Notes: generated by a model not told the origin, from the letters alone. A stretch of DNA of 64,000 nucleotides from Calliphora vicina (GCF_958450345.1 NC_088784.1:41416278-41480277), one strand, 5' to 3'; shown: positions 1-13,700, counted from the first letter of the stretch. Numbers and translations: made by a program.

Positions 1-1240
1 AGCTGTTTGTAAAAAAGTAGATGTATATTTAACAAATATGTATGTCTTACGTTTTGCATTTCCTTTATTTCAATTGAATTTATTCTAGGAAAAATATTTT
101 TGAGGATTAAACTAAAATTGTATTTCATGTATTTAGAGCATTCCTTGCTGGCTGTTTCCTTTTTATGCATCTAGTCTTCAATAAGGCTTTTAAATAAGAA
201 CAAACAAGATTTTTTTGTTTGAGAAAAACCCAAATAGGAATAATAAGAAAAACTTAAGGAATAAATACAAAATCTGAAGTGCAAGCAACAGATTTACTCG
301 CACCAGTGTTTATGTTTTTGTTGTCTTAAGAGTGCCAAACAACAACTAAATATTGGAGCATTAACAGAAGCAACAACATGAAAACATCATTACACATTCT
401 CCATTATGTTTTCTTCTCTCTAGTTTTTGTGTGATGGTTGTTGTCATTGTCATTGTTTTTGTTGTTGTTGTTTTTGCTTATCTTAAAAGTATGTATAGCA
501 TTCATTGCTTAAGGATTTCTTAACATTTTCTAGCATACATTACGGTGTTCTTATATATTGCTTTTATTGTTTGTTGTTGTTTGGTTTTCTTTCCTTCTCT
601 CAATCTCATACTCTGCAGTCATTTTCTAAGTATACGTTGTTTTTTTTATTCCTTAACTTCTTTTTTGTTGCTTTCAATTTTGTTTTGTTTTTGTTTATAT
701 TAAACAGGATTAAATACTAAACGCAACTCATGCAAACAACAATAAAAACAAACACTTTACATTACAATTGCACATCTCCAGCAACAACAGAAAGAAAATA
801 TTTTGTTCGTGTTATTTTGTTTTTTCTTTGTACATATTTTTTAATACATTCTATTACTAATCTATGTTTCTAATGTTTTTTTTTTCGTTTTTTGTATATC
901 TAAAACTATGAAAATCTAAAACAGCTTCTTTATTTTGTTTTAGTATTATGTACAACAGCATTTGTATTTAATATTAAACAATTCGTATTATTTTGAAATT
1001 TTTACTTTTTGATTCTTTTAGTAAGTACCTAAATACTTTAAGCTTTAAATGTATCATAAACATACTAACATGCATACTAACATTTTTTTCCGTAATCTAA
1101 AAACGAAATGTTGAAAATTTTAGCAAAATCGGATAAGGGGTTGCACATTTTATTTGAAATTTCGAGCTTTAAACAAATTTTAATAAATTAAATGTTGACC
1201 TAAAAATAAAGTTAAAAATTATTGTATTTCATTTATTAAT

Positions 1241-1285
1241 TTCAATCCTTACTTTCAACTCTTATTTCAATCCTTACTTTCAACT
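1241..1285. repeat. Tandem duplication, 25-bp period
   Basis: TTCAATCCTTACTTTCAACT occurs at 1241-1260 and again at 1266-1285. Confidence 0.85.
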
Positions 1286-1624
1286 GTCAAAATTTTAATC
1301 CCCATTTATTTTATTTTGTTTTCCATTTAGCGTCTATAAGGATAATTTTTTTTAATTTTTTGAAAATTTGTTTAAAAAAATGCTGATACTGGAAAAATTT
1401 TAAATTTTAATTCAACAATTAATACTTTATCTATGTTTGAAAATATTGCGAGTTGGATATCTATCAAAATAAATGTTTTGACATACAATTTTAGACTTTT
1501 AGTCGTGTATCAACCGTACGTTCTATTATCGAAAATCACCTTAAATTACATGTCTATGTATCTTTGTGTCAAAATAACAAAAGAGTCTCGCACATAGTGC
1601 AAAAAATCGTACTTTCTTTAAGAA

Positions 1625-1850
1625 GTACGATTCGATGGGGGCATATTGATTTTGTCATTCCGTTTGTAAAAATATTGGTCGACAATCCACAATAATATAT
1701 ACATATATATATATTCTGGGTTACATTTTAAAATATTCTGAAATCTTTGGCATTGAAAATGCGCTAAATCGGTCCAAACCCCAAAAAAACCTTGAACAAA
1801 ATGTTCGTCCATCCATCCGACAACGACAGAAACATTTTGCACAAATAGTT
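1625..1850 (+). repeat. INE-1/DINE-1-like fragment (variant C)
   Basis: Contains GGGGGCATATTGATTTTGTC, ATTCCGTTTGTAA, a TATATA tract with ATTCTGGGTT, and GTCCATCCATCCG. This is the order of blocks seen in the longer copies at 41097 and 49885. A similar variant lies at 13285. Confidence 0.45.
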
Positions 1851-2339
1851 ACATATGGCTGTATGACGAGAACAGTAATAACATTTTGTCTGTTATCTGT
1901 CTTTTGTGATAAGAATGTGGAAGATTTACTTAAAACATGTCGTTAACTATGGTGAGACCAATACTACCGAATGTCATTATTCAATCCTGGCAACCAGATC
2001 ATCAGCTTATGCACAAAAACTGCCATCATTGCTAAAACACTGACGTCGAATGTATATATTTTGGGTTATCTATTTTTTTGAAGCATTTTAAGATGCTTAA
2101 AAGTTGAAAGATTCGAAGAAGTAACAAACAAATCTCTATAAGATTTAATAATGTAATTGAATATTTTTTTAAGTAGCATTAGAATCAAGCTTTAAACAAT
2201 GACATGTAAGGATGTACTACACATTACCTAATAACACATAAACACACACGCAAGCACACTTATACTTTCAGAAGATTACTGAGAATCAATCTCCTCATTA
2301 TTAACTACCATTTATCCAACAACAATATACATAATATCT

Positions 2340-2885
2340 ACATCCCAGCAGTCCTGGGTGACTGTGATTTTACCTATCATTCAGAGCTTCCACTAGTTAC
2401 ATAAATAGCAAGGTGACTAGTTAGTTTAACATGTGCTATCTATTGACCATACAGATATCCACTAGACAATCCAATAGCTGATTGCATGTAAACTAACCTT
2501 CCTCCTATAACTCTCTAATAGATTACTTGTGATGGGTAAAATAACTACTTTCTAAAGTGCAAGACAAAATAAACGTTTAAAGTGATTAAACTCAAGGTAT
2601 TTTAGAGATACTAAAGTGACTATCGACATCACGTTAGGTTACATGGGGCGCAGTACTCTTAAGCAAAAGGGAAATTATAACAACACAATTTGTATAAAAC
2701 TAGTTTGCACGAATTACACAAAAAAAAGTTCAGTATAAACAAACGTTTAAAGTGACTACACTCTAAATAACTTCGAGGCACTTAAGTTCCAATTGACTTC
2801 ACGATAGATTACCTTGGATGTATAAAGTAACCAATTGACTTCTCTATGAACTATATTCGAATTAGGTAAGTGATCAGACATTAGT
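2340..2885 (+). repeat. Dispersed repeat with internal duplication
   Basis: Contains two diverged copies, about 171 bp apart (from 2571 and 2742), of a segment beginning AAACGTTTAAAGTGA and including CTTCGAGGCACTTAAG-like sequence, and ends AAGTGATCAGACAT. The reverse complement of 5620-6060 is homologous. Confidence 0.5.
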
Positions 2886-4018
2886 GGCATTTATTGTCTG
2901 TAAAGGATACATTAACTACTTGCAAAACTGTTGGAATATGTACGTACATACATGCATACATGTGTAGTGTATGATTAATTTTGTAAACAACTGTGTCCTA
3001 GTGTACTTAACAATACTACTGTCATAGTCTAGACAACCAAGAGAGGAATTTATTTGTTTATATAAAATTGTTGCAATCGAAGCCTGATTATTGATATTGA
3101 GACCCCATGTAAATATTGTCTCTGTATGTTACAAAATTTAGATAAATTTGGAGGAAAATTTTACAAATCTTATAAATGAATTTAAATGCATTATGCATAT
3201 TCTTTTATGCTAAGTATTGAGCAAATTATATCTACAAATATTGTATATGTGTGCTGAGATACTGATAATGAAACAATACCTGTATTTTGGCTTTAGGTTA
3301 AATAATGATCCTTGATTAAAGTTAGCTTATGTTGTCTTCGAACTTTAATGTTTTTAGTTGAAATTATCTTGACATATATTGTTAGTTTCTTATTATAATT
3401 TTTTTGATTGGCTTTTCTTTAACAAAGTGTTGCTATTTATGGTAACTAATTAAATTTAATGTTTCCCATTCAACTTTATAAGTTAAAAAATTATAAATTA
3501 TTATTATGAAATATAATAAGTAAATATTAAAAGTGAGTTAATTAAGCTGTAAATTTTAACACTAACACAACCATTTCGTAGTAATACAAAAATAATATAA
3601 TAACACTTGTTCAAGTTTTCATAGGAGTGCGAACGAAAAAATCTTTGCTTCCACACAAGCTAAATTGGTACAATTTTGGTAATTACATGTGTCACTACTG
3701 TCAGTAACGTCATGCCTTATTTTATCCTAATTCCGTGTTTAAAAATGTTAAAAATTCTATATATATATAATATCCGGCTATATTAGTTTTTGAGTTAAAA
3801 AATTTATGAGGGTTGGATACCGTAAGAAGGCTGAACAATTCCTAATAATTATTTTATTCTGGAACGATGCCTTCAAATTCTACTTGATTAAAAATACAAT
3901 AAGCGGTATCAATTCAATTTTATTACTATAAAAGTTATCAAAAAATTGTTCGTGCCGAGAATCATCATAATTACTTATTTATTTTTGTTTCAAAAATAAA
4001 CGCTCCTGTGACAATACA

Positions 4019-4665
4019 CACGCAGAGAAAAAACATGGTTGTGGTAAACATAATCTAAGAGCAACATATTATGATAAGATTTATTATTGTCTAAACCATA
4101 TTATGATCATTATTATTATTATAAAATATCATAATATGTTTTAAAATAATCATATTATGATACAAATCAATCATAATATGACCCAATTAAATCATATTAA
4201 GATCCAATGATATCATATTATTATTAAAATTTATTTTTGAAAATACAAAATTTTATTTTAATAGTTTTTAGATTTAAGGTACTAATTAAAATATTATTAA
4301 TAAATTCACTGAAATTTATTTTTATTCGCTCCCTATTTATCATTATTTAGTTGTTGTAAACATATTCTGTTTACATCTTAAACATATTATGACTACGCGT
4401 ATAGAAACTAATAATTTTATGGTTGTACATAATAATAATATGTTACACTATTTATCATTATTTAGTTGTCCGAACCATTCGGTGAACCATAATCATATTT
4501 ATAACATTTAATGGTTGTACATAAATATATAAACGTTTACAGTAACTAAAATATTGTTGAAATTAAATTGAAACATCAATTATATGGTTACTACAACAAT
4601 ATATTGTTACAACGAACATAGTATAGTTGTCGTAACCGTGTCGAACCATGTTTGTTCTCTGCGTG
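4019..4665. mobile_element. Inverted-repeat element with AACCATATTATGAT-type repeats
   Basis: Left end CACGCAGAGAAAAAACATGG matches the complement of the right end, CACGCAGAGAACAAACATGG, over about 22 bp. The 647-bp interior is built largely of repeated CATATTATGAT and GGTTGT-AAACAT units on both strands. A related fragment lies at 13548-13700. No reading frame of note. Confidence 0.65.
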
Positions 4666-4952
4666 CAGTTTCAATAAACAATAACTTTATAATTTGATTA
4701 AAAACTATTAAAATCCTTTTAAACTGCATATTGTTATCCGTTTTCATAGTGTTAAATGAAAAGACCAGCAGAAGAAAGTACATTTTTTTCTCATTCTTTT
4801 TTCAAAGTTCCTTTAATTTGTTGTCAAAGGAAAATGTAGCACAATCACTTACCCCTCCACACACTAACTGGGTGCAAAAGATATAAAAGGCAAAATAAAG
4901 TGCATCGTACTGACTGATATACACAGATAAAAGTTAAAGCTGAGTTATGAGT

Positions 4953-5166
4953 ATATCGCATACCCAGTTCAAAAGTGACACAACTCAAAATTTTAATTTT
5001 TCAGAAATCGTTAAAAATTATATACAAATTGAAACATAATGAAAGACATAACTGTTGTTTTAGCAACAGTTAACAACAACAAAATTCATTCAATTCCATA
5101 GTTTAAGCATATAAACCTGAAAAATCAATTTTGAGTTGTGTCACTTTTGAACTGAGTGTGCGATAT
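4953..5166 (+). mobile_element. MITE family 1, copy a
   Basis: Terminal inverted repeats of roughly 40 bp: left begins ATATCGCATACCCAGTTCAA, and the complement of the right end begins ATATCGCACACTCAGTTCAA; both continue AAGTGACACAACTCAAAATT. It is 214 bp long, flanked by TA-rich DNA. Target-site preference TA (Tc1/mariner type) is likely but cannot be fixed exactly because the ends are themselves ATAT. Confidence 0.78.
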
Positions 5167-5619
5167 GTATGTATACCATGATGAGGGACAATTAAATTAC
5201 AACATTATTTTATGGCATACCAGTTTAAATCTGATTATAGTTAAATTAAAACAATTTCCACTCACTCTCGCATATTCGTCTCACACTTTCCGAAGGGCTT
5301 ATGAGTATGTAAAAGAATTCAACTTAATAGATTGTGCGAAAGTGCCAAGAAAACAAATTGAACTTGAGCTTAATTGTAATATTTCAATACTTTGAGTTTA
5401 AAATTCATGGAGTACGGAAATTATAGATACTAATTATACTTAACTTAATAATAAATTAGTTTGTTTATTCATAAGGGTTAAGCTTTCAATTAAATACTAA
5501 CCCAGTTTCTGGATTTAATCATAATATGATTTATTTTAAAAATAAAAAGTATTATAATTTTTGAAAATTCCAAGCAGTTTTACGGATATTCAATGTATCT
5601 CTTATAGAGAGTAATTTTT

Positions 5620-6060
5620 GCTTATGTCTGATCACTTGGCTGGCTCCAATTTATATATTTTTGGGTCATCACGTATGTGCTCTTTGAAGTGCAGAGAGAA
5701 GTCAATTGTCACTTTAGTGTCTCGAAGTAATCTAGAATGAAGTCACTTTAAACTGATATATTGGAGCGTCATTTTGTCACTTGGAGTGTCATTAAGAACT
5801 AGCTACCTTACTCACTAGTAAGATTAAGTAACGTTAATGTACATACTACTTAATTATCGGACACCCTCTTTTTTAGTAGTACATGAGTACCTTGTGAATG
5901 AGTCAAATACTAAAAACAGATTATTTTTCAGTGCTTTAGTAGCTGGTATTTGGGTTAAAATAACTAGTTATGTAGCTAGACAAGTAACTAGTTTGGTGAT
6001 AGTAAGATAACTGACTCTATGAACTGTTAAGTTATTACAGAAAACTACTAAAACAAATAC
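5620..6060 (-). repeat. Inverted relative of the 2340-2885 repeat
   Basis: On the minus strand it includes TTTAAAGTGACTTCATTCTA, TTACTTCGAGACACTAAAGT and CAATTGACTTCTCT, and reaches AAGTGATCAGAC at its inner end, like the copy at 2885. The pair could be arms of one large foldback element or two independent insertions. Confidence 0.5.
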
Positions 6061-6289
6061 AGCCAGGTTTTATACCATATATATTGGGGCTACGGTTGTA
6101 AGTAAATATATAACTTCTAAACTATTAGTAAAATATTTTCAATGGACCAGGAGTTGAATATTCAGAAAAACGTGCAGTATTTTTAATAAGCTCGGCACAT
6201 GTTTGTTTATAGCTCCCATAAAGAAACACTTCGGAAATTCAAATTAATAATATCGAACCAAAATTTTACAAAAATCACACTCTTTAGTG

Positions 6290-7249
6290 TACACTGAGGG
6301 AAAAATGACGTTGCAAAATCGACAACGGTTGGTGTCATTTTGGCACCATACGGTGTCACTTTTTTTCGACACCGTACATTTACAATTTGTAAACTAATGG
6401 GTACGAATCGACAACGCAATGTTGTTAAATTAAACGCCGACGCATCTCAACGAGAGTTGCTGACAAATTATTGTCAAAGTGTTTCGACGAAACTTTTTTC
6501 TCTGCTTTGTTTTTATAAGTGAGTTTTAAATTTTATTTACATTAAGAAACTGAAAATATTTAAAAATTAAAATATGTATAAAAGAAAGTGTAATTGTGTT
6601 TAATAGTGAATTTGTGTTGATGCAGATGAAGATCCAGGCAGTGCGAGAAATGAGAAGACCACCGAATCCACTGACGACATACAACTCCAAAAATTACTGG
6701 AAACAATAAACATACAGTGTTTGTACATTTAAAAGGAAAGTAGTGCTATATATATAATTATCAGCAATATAGAATACAATAAGTATTTGTTTTATTTTTT
6801 AGAATGATGACCTGTGGAAGCAGTGCCACAATTAGGGATGCTATTTGAAATTTCACATACAGGAACTCCGACAATTGCCACCAATGTTTTGCCAAATTTA
6901 GACATGAAATTTATATGTATTTTATATTTAAGTATTTATTCGTATTGTATTTAAAAATAAATGTAAAACATAAAGGAATTATTATTTATTTCAATTACCA
7001 AATCGTACACGAACGGTATCAAATCCACAACATATGGTTTCAAATTGACCACGGTCTGGTGTCAAATCGTACACGAACGGTGTCAAATCGACAACGGATG
7101 GTGTCAATTCGGCAACTGAATGATGTCATTTTTTCGTTGTCAAATTGACACCGTTCGTGTACAATTTGTGCACATACGGGGTTGATACACTATTGACACC
7201 GAATGGTGTCAAATCGTACACGGATGTGTTAATTTTTTCTCTGGGTGTA
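6290..7249. mobile_element. 960-bp inverted-repeat element with subterminal GGTGTCAAATCG repeats
   Basis: Ends are TACACTGAGGGAAAAATGAC and, on the complement of the right side, TACACCCAGAGAAAAAATTA. Inside each end are repeats of a roughly 21-23-bp unit containing GGTGTCAAATCG with alternating GACAACGG or TACACGAAC; about six lie at 7008-7130 and inverted units follow. The centre (6500-6900) is not repetitive. Short open frames over the repeat array merely translate the repeats. Confidence 0.65.
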
Positions 7250-9147
7250 GTAAGTTGTTAATACTTATAGTGTTGATTTGAATAAATAATAAACGAAAAT
7301 TCGCTAAACTTAGCGCCAACTAATAATAAATATGATTTAAATTTATTATTTAATACTACATTTAATTGATTTTTGATTTCATATACATTAGCATTAGCCT
7401 ATCCACAAATTAAAGAAATTTATTAAAATTAAATTTATTTTGGCTCAAATTCATTAGTTTTGTAAAAAGAGCATTCATTCTAATTTGCCAACTGTGTTAT
7501 GGTGTTTTCTTTTCTGGCATAAATGATGCATTTATTCTGCCTTTTACCCTTCTTTGTGTTCTTTTCTGAAAAAAATGTAGTTTGGTCGTGTTCTTTTCTA
7601 ATAATGTTACCCTAAAACCCTGAATATATGCAACATGTTTCACCCTCAATTTTATCAAAGGGATGGAAATGCACAACTTTTTATGTAAGCAAAAAGTATA
7701 GTTTTTTAATATTTAGAAGCTACATAAAAGAAAATTTAATAAATGGTAATGATTTTGTTCTATTGTGATCGTTAAAAATGCAATACATTATGAGGGTATG
7801 TGTAACATTTAATAAATGGTACACAATATATAGGCAACATTTTGTGTCAGAAAAGAAAACACCATTAATTACTGTATTGGTGTTTTTTGAACTTTTTAAA
7901 AGAAGGACAAAAAAGACCCATGCCTTGAGGATATAGAGGGTTAACATATTCCACAAAAATGTTCTTCGTAACATTTTACATAAATTTGCTGAACACATTT
8001 TATTCCTAAAATGTAACGATCACTTGGTTTCTTATGCCGATTAACAATAAGAATGTGCCAAACTTGGGAAACTTTAATCTCCCCTAAAGTGTAAACTTTC
8101 AAAACGCCGATATACGTGTCTTTTTTTTGTCTCCTCTATCAAAATTTATTGGTCAGACCTTGTAATTTTGGAAAAAAAATTGATTTTGTTGTCTAGTGTA
8201 ATTAACAAAAATCTTTAAATAAAAAAATTTAAATTGTGGCAAAAAACTGGTTTTAAGGATTCAAAAACATGAACAAAATTGTGCATTTTAGATATATTTT
8301 TTACACTGCATTGAAATTGATAATTTTAGAACTTTTAGTGAAAAAATTGTATTTTTATTTTATTGTGAACATTCTGCAGTAGCCAAAATACAATATTCCC
8401 AGAAACTCTATAAAATATTTTATTGCGAAGTATATTTTGCCGTTAATAGCTTTGGTTCAGTGTAATTTCGTGTCAGCAAGGAAACGTAAATGAAAAAATA
8501 TATTTTAGCGTTAAAGTATATATAAAATGTTATCTTTCAAAAAATATACAATACATTTCATTGCAATCTGTATTGACTGATTGTTGCCAATGGGTAACGA
8601 AAAACAATCTACTGTAAGAAAGTACTTATTTGTTACCTTTTATTTTGTAATATGCCAATCACAGGAAAATGTTATAATAATACACACAAATTCTTCAGCA
8701 AATTCTCAAATTCGTGAAAAATTATTATTTCATTCCAACAATTTTTCGAATATATCTCGGAACTACTGGTGGTATGAGTAATATTGTTTAAGCATTTTGC
8801 GAGAATACCAATTAATTTAGTAAAAGTAAAACACATACATATATGAACATATGTTTGTTTTTCATTTAAAATTGAAAAATTTGAACTACAATTCTGGCAA
8901 ACCAGGGATTTGTTGCATCAATGCTGTATTTAAATTCATTTGAAAAAAATATTAATATCAAAAGACTGCCGACTATACGAGCACTTAAATAGCAATAAAT
9001 AAAATATTTCATATATCAGGAGAAACAATTTAAAACAAAAAAGAACTAAAATTAAGGAAATACGAGTAAAAAATATCTATAAAAACCAACTGTAATAAAA
9101 TAAATGGCAAAAATCATTTGTGACTAAAGAGAGGCTCAAAAACATAC

Positions 9148-9410
9148 ATATCGCACACCCAGTTAAAAAGTGACTCAACTCAAAATTTTAATTTTTCAGA
9201 AATAGAAAATAAATATATACCAATTGAAACATAATGAAAGACATTAGTGTTTTTTTAACCACAGTTAACAACAACAGAATACACTGATATCTTTTGTATA
9301 GATAGACAAGTGTATTGTGCATAGTTTAAGCGTAAAATTAATTTTTCGGGTTTATATAACACGACAAATTAATTTTGAGTTGTGTCACTTTTGAACTGGG
9401 TGTGCGATAT
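9148..9410 (+). mobile_element. MITE family 1, copy b
   Basis: Same termini (ATATCGCACACCCAGTT and complement) as the copy at 4953, with a longer interior (263 bp) that includes AGTTTAAGCGTAAAATTAAT. No coding capacity. Identity to the copy at 10995 is high by eye over the whole length. Confidence 0.78.
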
Positions 9411-10981
9411 GTATGCATGCGTGTGCAAATTGTCTTACACACGTGTGATTTACTTAAACAAAAGTACGTGTTCCCTTGCAAAGGTGCTTCATTTTATGAC
9501 TTACTAGACAATAGCAGAATGAATGAGAGTAGGAAGAGCCTGAATATGGCAAATTAAATTTTTTTTGCAGATTTATTTTTCATTTTATTGCCTTAGGAAT
9601 GTTATACACATATAAGTAAATGAATGTATATGTGTGTATGTTTATTTTTTATTTGCTCTCCCGCTGTCTAATACCCTTTTAAATATGTCAAGCAATTTTA
9701 AACATTTATTGTTTGTATTTATTTACATGTAAATTTACACTCAATTTTACATTTATTCTTATCCACCACCATCTCATTCCACTTTCCCAAACATACATAA
9801 GTATTTCGCACATTTTTTTATTTGTAATTTGCCATTAGTTTTTGCTTTGAGCAGGAGAGGTGGAAATAAAAAACATGGCAAAAAATAATGTCATCTTGTC
9901 GCAAAATCACAAGCGGAAATGAAAAATAACAAAAAGACATAAACAAGAAGTTAAAAATATATATAATGAAACGGTAGTAGCAACAACAACAAATATAATA
10001 ACAACAATATGATGAGCACAATCTAAACAAACACATCAAATTATAAACACATCTCGGTATGTATGTGGGCCTGTATAACAAAGTGAGTGTTTTCAAAAGA
10101 ACAAAGGACATTTTTTTGTTTGCCAAATTACCGTTTATTTTATTTTATTTTTTTTATTAACAAAAGATTTTATTAAAAAAATCCGTAAATTAACTTTTAA
10201 ACAACCATAAACACATTTATTTCATTTCTTTTTTTATATTATTATTTTGCTTGGAAATTTAATAGTAATTTTAGAAACGTATTTTCGTAGTTTAAAATGT
10301 AAGAAAATGTAAAGAAAATCCTTTTCTTGATGATGATTTCCATATGTTTAATTAAATTGAAATGGGTTGTCTTTATACAGTATGAAATGTTTACAAAAAT
10401 TTGCAAGAAATTTCATTCAAGAAAAAAAAAGATTGAAAACGGGCATAATCTTCTTGAATGTTCGTGTTATAATGAATACAATTTTAATATTTTAAATTGA
10501 AACAAACATAACACAGTGATACAAAAATGAACAAAAAAATTACAGGGTCTCACATGAAAAAAATCTGTTTTGCTGGAGTCCATAGAGTACGGAAATATTC
10601 ATTTTACATATGCTTTTATAAACTAAAATAGAATAAATTCTAAAAGAATCCATCGATTTTTGTGATCAATATCTCATTTTATTCTCACTACATGTGGCTA
10701 TGCGATAAAACAATAAATCCTAAAAATTTCTGCCGTTTTAGGTTTTTCATGATTTTTTTTAAACAACAACAATTTCTATTTCCACGTAAAAAATATATTT
10801 TTTGCTTCAATTTGTTATAATAACTCCGAAACTACTAAGCCGATTGAAACGCAATATACATGTGAAAATTTGTACATAGCATATTTGTACTTAGGTAGCT
10901 ATGATGCATCAAATCTATATAGTGGTTATTCCATCCTTTTTTTGCTATTGACTTGTGTGACTTGAACATAGTTATTGTTAA

Positions 10982-11536
10982 TCTACATATATATATATCG
11001 CACACCCAGTTCAAAAGGTTATATAAACCCGAAAAATTAATTTTACGCTTAAACTATGCACAATACACTTGTTTATCTATACAAAAGATATCAATGTATT
11101 CTGTTGTTGGTAACTGTGGCTAAAAAAACACTAATATCTTTTATTATGTTACAATTGGTATATATTTATTTTCGATTTCTGAAAAAATAAAATTTTGAGT
11201 TGTGTCACTTTTGAACTGGGTGTGCGATATATAAAAATGAAATGGTCAATGTAATGGCATCATGTGAGAACTGCTGGAGCGATTTGGCTGATTTTTTTTA
11301 TTCGATTCGAAATTAGGAGATGGTTTGTAAGGAAAAAAATTAAAAAATTCCGGTTAAAACTGGGATTCTTTTTTAGTCCAGTCAACTGTAATAAAATAAG
11401 CACCCTAAAGTATGCAGTACAAATTTAGATATTTTATTTGCAAATAAATAAGAACAGGCAGTTGTATGTGGGTTGGAGAAACTTGAAGAACTAACATTAG
11501 TAAATGATACCGGGCGAAGCCGGGCGGGTCAACTAG
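10982..11536 (+). mobile_element. Non-autonomous Helitron, interrupted by a MITE
   Basis: Starts 5'-TC followed by a TATATA run, continues with the block GAGCGATTTGGCTGATTTTT, and ends GGGCGAAGCCGGGCGGGTCA then ACTAG followed by T. This fits Helitron rules: 5' TC, 3' CTRR, insertion between A and T, GC-rich potential hairpin before the end. A 236-bp MITE at 10995-11230 splits its TA-rich 5' end. Confidence 0.8.
10995..11230 (-). mobile_element. MITE family 1, copy c, nested in a Helitron
   Basis: 236 bp, in opposite orientation to the copy at 9148. It is inserted in the TATATA tract of the Helitron at 10982-11536, so it is younger than that Helitron. Confidence 0.8.
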
Positions 11537-13284
11537 TAATATAATAAATAAAAATCAAATTTTACGTTAAACATAAGCACAATTTTTTTCGTGGGCACTT
11601 CTTATTTAAAGACTTCAATATTTATTGTGGATTTCTAAAAAGAATGATTCAATAAGAAAATTAAAATGATAAATTGTTAACGAATATTCGAATGCATCGC
11701 AATAAGTTCTTAGTAATATTTAAATTACGCATTATTTGTTGAAGTATTGAAAATATATTTTTAATGGTACTTTACAATAATAATTTTTAATTTTCTGCCT
11801 TTATACGTTAAATTCCAATTAAATAGCTTGAACAGGCCTCATTAATATGTATTATTGCTAATTTGCAATAAATAATAAAGCAAGAACCAAAATAAATAAT
11901 TTACTTTTGCTTAATGAATTTATAAAAGAAATTTATCAAATAAACAACTTTGCCGTGAAAAAATAAAAGAAATACATAATAAAAATGGTAATTGTTTTTT
12001 CACTACATAGCCATCAATTGTAAATTGGCATAATTTTTCTTTTTGTTTGATAACAAAAAAAAAATAAATTCAACACAGCAAATGAAAAAAATTGTGTATT
12101 TAAGTTTAAATAAAAACAATAAGAAATCGTAAAAAAGATCTATAATAAATGTGGCAGAAAATAAATGAATGAATGAATTAAGGGAAAAAATAAGAGAAAC
12201 GTTGTTTGTTTTTCAACATCCGTTGGTTCATTTGTTGTTGGCTCATTTGTGTATAAATTTATTTTGAAAATTTTTATTTCATTCTCAATTTTTTTTTGCA
12301 TCGTCATACTAAAGACTACGAGATGTTGAGTTAAGGAGTATTGAATGAATTCCATAGTGTATCCTTGAGGTCAAGTATCTTATTATTTTTTAAAAAATCA
12401 TTTACATAAATGTTGTAGAAAAATGTGTTTGTTTGTCTGTTTGTGTATGTGTGTAAGTGTGCAAGAGTTTTCTTTTGAGCAGTTAAACTGCTTTTCTCAT
12501 TTATTTTCCCCATTTTTTTTTCTCCACTTTATGCAATTGCGTAAGTAAATGGTTAAAGGTCGCATTTTAATGAAGCAATAAATATATGAATTTAAATATA
12601 AACGGGGTTATAAAAATTATGTTAAAAAGTACAGAAACGCACATACACTTGCATACTGCCATTCACTAACTCATATTCATGCCCAACTTATTCAGTTTAT
12701 TTCCTTCAATTTAATTTACAGATTACACAACATTTTTCAAAAAGAAACCATCATTTGTCGGAACTTTTCATTTGGTGTTTTCAGTAAATATTACATTTTT
12801 AAGAGATGGGTCTTTGCTTAATGCATCTTCTTTAATATGTGTTTTTATAAAGTTAAAGTTAAAATTAAAATTAACTCACATCTGAGTAATAAATATCAGT
12901 TGATTGTGTTTTGTAGTTATGATAAATTTCAATTGCACACTTTAATGGGAATTCATATAGTTTGTTTTTAATATTGCAATTTATGGTAACCCTAATTAAA
13001 TGATAGATTACATCTCGTTTTTATCGGGTGTTGCTACAAAGTTTTACCTTAATCACAAATGATTTTACTTAATAGATACTATTTATAAGCATTTTTTAAC
13101 TTGGAGTGTAAATAGAATAGAAGTTGAAATTTCAGAATATTGTCTTTGGATATGGAGGTATACGTTTTAAGCACAATTGGAGCTAAAATGGGCCAGAGTT
13201 GACTAACTGGATTGTGAAAACATTTCGGACTTTGTATATTATCTCTTGTTCTTTTAGAAACATTTGATATTTTTATACCCAACA

Positions 13285-13520
13285 TCAATTCAAATGGGGG
13301 GTATATTAATTTTCTCATTCCTTTTGTAACAAATCACAGGTCCACATTAGTACATATATTCAGGGTCCTCGTAAGATTCTACAACGATCTAGATATGTCC
13401 GTCCGTCTGCCTGATTGTTGAAAACATGTTAGCGTTCCAGAATACTGTTTGAGAAGTCATATAGTATCAGGCAATCCTGATACTATTTTGCACAAATTAG
13501 TTCTAAGTACTCAAGCATAT
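13285..13520 (+). repeat. INE-1/DINE-1-like fragment (variant C)
   Basis: Contains ATGGGGGGTATATTAATTTT, CTCATTCCTTTTGTAA, ATATATTCAGGGTCCT and ATGTCCGTCCGTCTGCCTG, the typical block order of INE-1-like repeats. No defined ends. Confidence 0.5.
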
Positions 13521-13547
13521 GTTTGTGACAACCATTTTTATGATGAA

Positions 13548-13700
13548 GGACTAACCATAATATGTTGCCCTCGGCTATGGATATCATAATCTGAGAACAA
13601 CGTATTATGATATAGTGATTCATCATAAATATGGTTGTCCCAAACATATAATTGTTTACTGTAACCATATATGTATATGATTGACACAATCATGTGATAT
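13548..13700. repeat. Fragment related to the 4019-4665 element
   Basis: Contains ACCATAATATG, GAGAACAACGTATTATGATA and CATAAATATGGTTGTCCC, matching interior units of the element at 4019-4665. Both ends are undefined. Confidence 0.5.

Noticed and set aside
6915..7148. Open frame with repeating VSNR-like residues
   Set aside because: Direct translation of the subterminal GGTGTCAAATCG repeats.
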